Assembly (NCBI RefSeq): GCF_001282115.1
Contig: NZ_LJBR01000360.1
Location: 1-42,115 of the forward strand
Length of the DNA stretch: 42,115 nt
Direction of reading: 5' to 3'
Source of the DNA: Streptomyces sp. NRRL B-24085
GTDB lineage: Bacteria; Actinomycetota; Actinomycetes; Streptomycetales; Streptomycetaceae
In this document: positions 40,348 to 42,115 of the stretch, in pieces
Numbering within the stretch: the stretch's first letter is position 1
Layout: every line of letters starts with the position of its first letter
Made by a program: the position numbers and the translations under genes
Notes under the pieces: generated by a model
What the model saw: only the letters and a program-made list of their open reading frames with translations
Told to the model about the DNA's origin: nothing
Database searches by the model: none

Positions 40348-42115
40348 TCACTCCTCGTCGCGCAGCCGGGCCGCCAGGGAGGTCAGCGACTCGGTCTCCT
40401 CGGTGTGGCCGACGGCGGTCAGGAGGGCGATCGCCGCGTCGAGGCGGGTGAGGGCGGGGGCGGGGCGTTCCAGGTAGATGCCCTCCACGGCGCCCGCGAG
40501 GCGGACGCACTCGGCCCACTCGCCGGCCCGGTCGTCCCCCGGTCCCGGTTCGCCGAGCAGGGCCAGGGCCTTCTCCAGGGCGGCCAGCGCGTCCTCGTAC
40601 GCGCCGGCGTAGGCGTTGACCCGCCCGTGCTCGTAGGCCAGGGCGGAGTCCAGGGACCGGCCGGCCGCCTCGTACCCGGCGGCGCGGGCCTCGTCGGCGA
40701 TCCGGCGGGCGTCGGCGAGGTAGGCGAGGGCGTCGGCCAGGCCCTCGGCACCCCGCTGCTGCGCCTGGAGCCGGCCCAGTTCGCGCAGGCAGTTGCTGAG
40801 CAGTTCGTAGCGCGGGGCCTTGGCGTGGGCGGCGATCGCCTGGTCCGCGGCCTCGCGGGCGGAGCCGAACTCACCGGACTCGCCGAGGAGTACGGCCGTC
40901 TCGGCGGCGATCATGGCGTGGCTGCCGGGGTCGTCGTCCCAGCCCGCCGACTCGGCGGCGAGCGCGACGAACTCGGCCGTGGCGGCCTTGGTGTCCTCCC
41001 CCGCGCGCAGGGCGCGGGCGCGGGTCAGGCGGAGCTGGGCGGCGAGCCGGTCGTCCAGCTCCCCGGCGGCGACGTCCGGTTCGGTCAGCAGGGAGTCCAG
41101 CAGGGCGATGCAGTCCTCGACGCGGCCCAGGTCGAGGCTGAGCTGGGCGGCGTTGCTGTAGGTGCAGAACGCGTCGATGCGGTTGCCGTCACGGAGGCCG
41201 GCCTCCGCCGAACGCGTCAGGTGCCGCAGGGCCTCGTCGGGGCGGCCCAGATGCATGCTGGCCTCGGCGAGATCGCCGTGGAGGCGGGTGAGGTCGACCG
41301 TGTCGGCGGGCCATTCGGCGGCCCGGCGCAGGGCTTCGGTGAGGTCGGTGTGCGCGGCCTGCGGGTCCTGGAGGGCGAGCTGGAGCCGGGCGCGCAGTCC
41401 GAGGGTGCGGGGCAGGTGCCAGGCGGGGCCCTGCGCCTTCAGCCGGTCGAGGAGGGCGTCGATCTCGGTGACCGCGGCGGGCAGGTCGCCGGAGATGGCG
41501 TGCGTGCTGGCCCGCAGCAGCAGGGCCCCGGAGATCTGCCCGTCGAGGTCGTGCCGGGTGGCGAAGGCGTGCAGCAGGTCCGCCTCGGCGAAGACCGGCG
41601 CCACGTGCTCCTTGCTTCCCGTGGTCTGGAGGCGCAGTCCGAGCGCGGTCGCCCGCAGCCGCAGGAGGCGGGCCTCCTGGTAGGGGGCGAGGCCGGTGGT
41701 CTCCTCGTGCAGGCGGACGAGGGACGCGTGGGCGGCGGTCAGCGTGGCCGCCCGGGCCTCGTCGGCCTCCTCCCCGGGGATCTGGGCGGTGGCGAACAGG
41801 GCGCAGGCGCGGGCGACCGCGGCGAGACCGGGCTCGGCGGCGTCGTCGTAGAGGGCTGCGGCCTCCTCGTGGAGGGCCGCGGCCTCGGCGAACGCGTCCT
41901 TGTTGCCCGCCTGGCTCGCCTCGTCGGCCAGCAGGTCCGCGCGCAGCAGGACCAGCGGGCCGACGGCGGGGTCGTCGGGGTGGGTGTAGTCGCGGGCGGC
42001 GACGAGCGTGCGCAGTCGGGCGAAGCAGGCCCGGGCGTCCGGGTGGCCCTGCTGCTCCGACTGCCGCGCCTGGAGGATGAGTTCGGCCAGGTCCTCGGGG
42101 AGGGCGGTAGTGGGG
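40348..42115 (-). CDS. TPR-like helical repeat protein (N-terminus cut by window edge)
   Basis: At least 588 residues are visible and the frame is open to the right edge, so the start is outside. The whole visible part is Ala/Leu-rich helical repeats of about 35-40 residues, with TPR-type pairs such as FAEAAALHEEAAALYDDAAE, EALRHLTRSAEAGLRDG, and YAGAYEDALAALEKALALLG. Such proteins are protein-interaction scaffolds. Large Streptomyces TPR proteins often carry an N-terminal regulatory, peptidase (CHAT-like) or ATPase domain, which may lie outside. It ends with an acidic SLAARLRDEE. Confidence 0.82.
   Translation of the reverse strand, partial: PTTALPEDLAELILQARQSEQQGHPDARACFARLRTLVAARDYTHPDDPAVGPLVLLRADLLADEASQAGNKDAFAEAAALHEEAAALYDDAAEPGLAAVARACALFATAQIPGEEADEARAATLTAAHASLVRLHEETTGLAPYQEARLLRLRATALGLRLQTTGSKEHVAPVFAEADLLHAFATRHDLDGQISGALLLRASTHAISGDLPAAVTEIDALLDRLKAQGPAWHLPRTLGLRARLQLALQDPQAAHTDLTEALRRAAEWPADTVDLTRLHGDLAEASMHLGRPDEALRHLTRSAEAGLRDGNRIDAFCTYSNAAQLSLDLGRVEDCIALLDSLLTEPDVAAGELDDRLAAQLRLTRARALRAGEDTKAATAEFVALAAESAGWDDDPGSHAMIAAETAVLLGESGEFGSAREAADQAIAAHAKAPRYELLSNCLRELGRLQAQQRGAEGLADALAYLADARRIADEARAAGYEAAGRSLDSALAYEHGRVNAYAGAYEDALAALEKALALLGEPGPGDDRAGEWAECVRLAGAVEGIYLERPAPALTRLDAAIALLTAVGHTEETESLTSLAARLRDEE

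Noticed and set aside
1..42115. Search by eye for tRNA, rRNA, riboswitches and insertion sequences
   Set aside because: No clover-leaf with a CCA end, no rRNA-like stretch, no transposase reading frame and no terminal inverted repeats with target duplications were seen.

Overview
The window is typical Streptomyces chromosome. It has very high GC, strong third-position GC bias, GTG/TTG starts, many ATGA-coupled gene pairs, and families that are mostly streptomycete: a conservon, DUF5709 and DUF6397 proteins, and a PPOX-class F420-dependent enzyme. By eye I found no in-frame TTA codon, so nothing here looks bldA-dependent. From memory, the gene order resembles the S. coelicolor region around xylA/xylB; I could not check this. 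I see no rRNA, tRNA, insertion sequence, prophage, CRISPR array or biosynthetic cluster.

Layout. 1-3118 (minus): a DctA-type dicarboxylate symporter running off the left edge, and a secreted PNGase A-like amidase. 3318-8110 (plus): an overlapping pair of ABC exporter half-transporters that appear to form an asymmetric heterodimer, a terminator-like hairpin, a DUF5709 protein and a zinc-free ribosomal protein L31. 8146-8940 (minus): a YdjM-type membrane hydrolase, divergent from 9086-12539 (plus): a Ski2-like helicase and a TesB thioesterase. 12541-13959 (minus): a DUF6397-like putative DNA-binding protein and a lone Roadblock protein. 14054-14482 (plus): a PPOX enzyme. 14511-19514 (minus): an apparent operon, MHYT membrane sensor, CvnA kinase-like protein, CvnB Roadblock, CvnC DUF742, CvnD GTPase. 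19658-23091: methyltransferase, hydrolase, PadR regulator with a perfect palindrome upstream, and FAD oxidoreductase. 23325-24872 (plus): two unrecognised proteins. 24925-26322 (minus): a small membrane protein and a fatty acid desaturase. 26541-30733 (plus): a coupled SNF2 ATPase and SWIM zinc-finger protein, followed by a frameshifted relic of a phytase-esterase-like gene. 30933-31397 (minus): a single-pass membrane protein with a repeat tail. 31504-35478: divergent xylA and xylB plus a ROK regulator, the xylose catabolic locus. 35820-39377 (plus): a Tat-exported amidase, a GAF regulator and an aldehyde dehydrogenase it probably controls. 39396-42115 (minus): an exported endonuclease/phosphatase-fold protein and the C-terminal part of a TPR-like protein running off the right edge.

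How the parts fit. The clearest functional units are: the ABC pair, with one complete ATP site and one dead site; the MHYT-headed conservon, a candidate signalling relay from a membrane sensor to a small GTPase; the SNF2-SWIM DNA-handling pair; the xylose locus with a paired palindrome between xylA and xylB; and the PadR switch. The most unusual items are the MHYT-conservon with a second, separate Roadblock paralogue, the ABC asymmetry, several short in-phase tandem repeats (18 or 36 bp), and the gene relic behind the SWIM gene.
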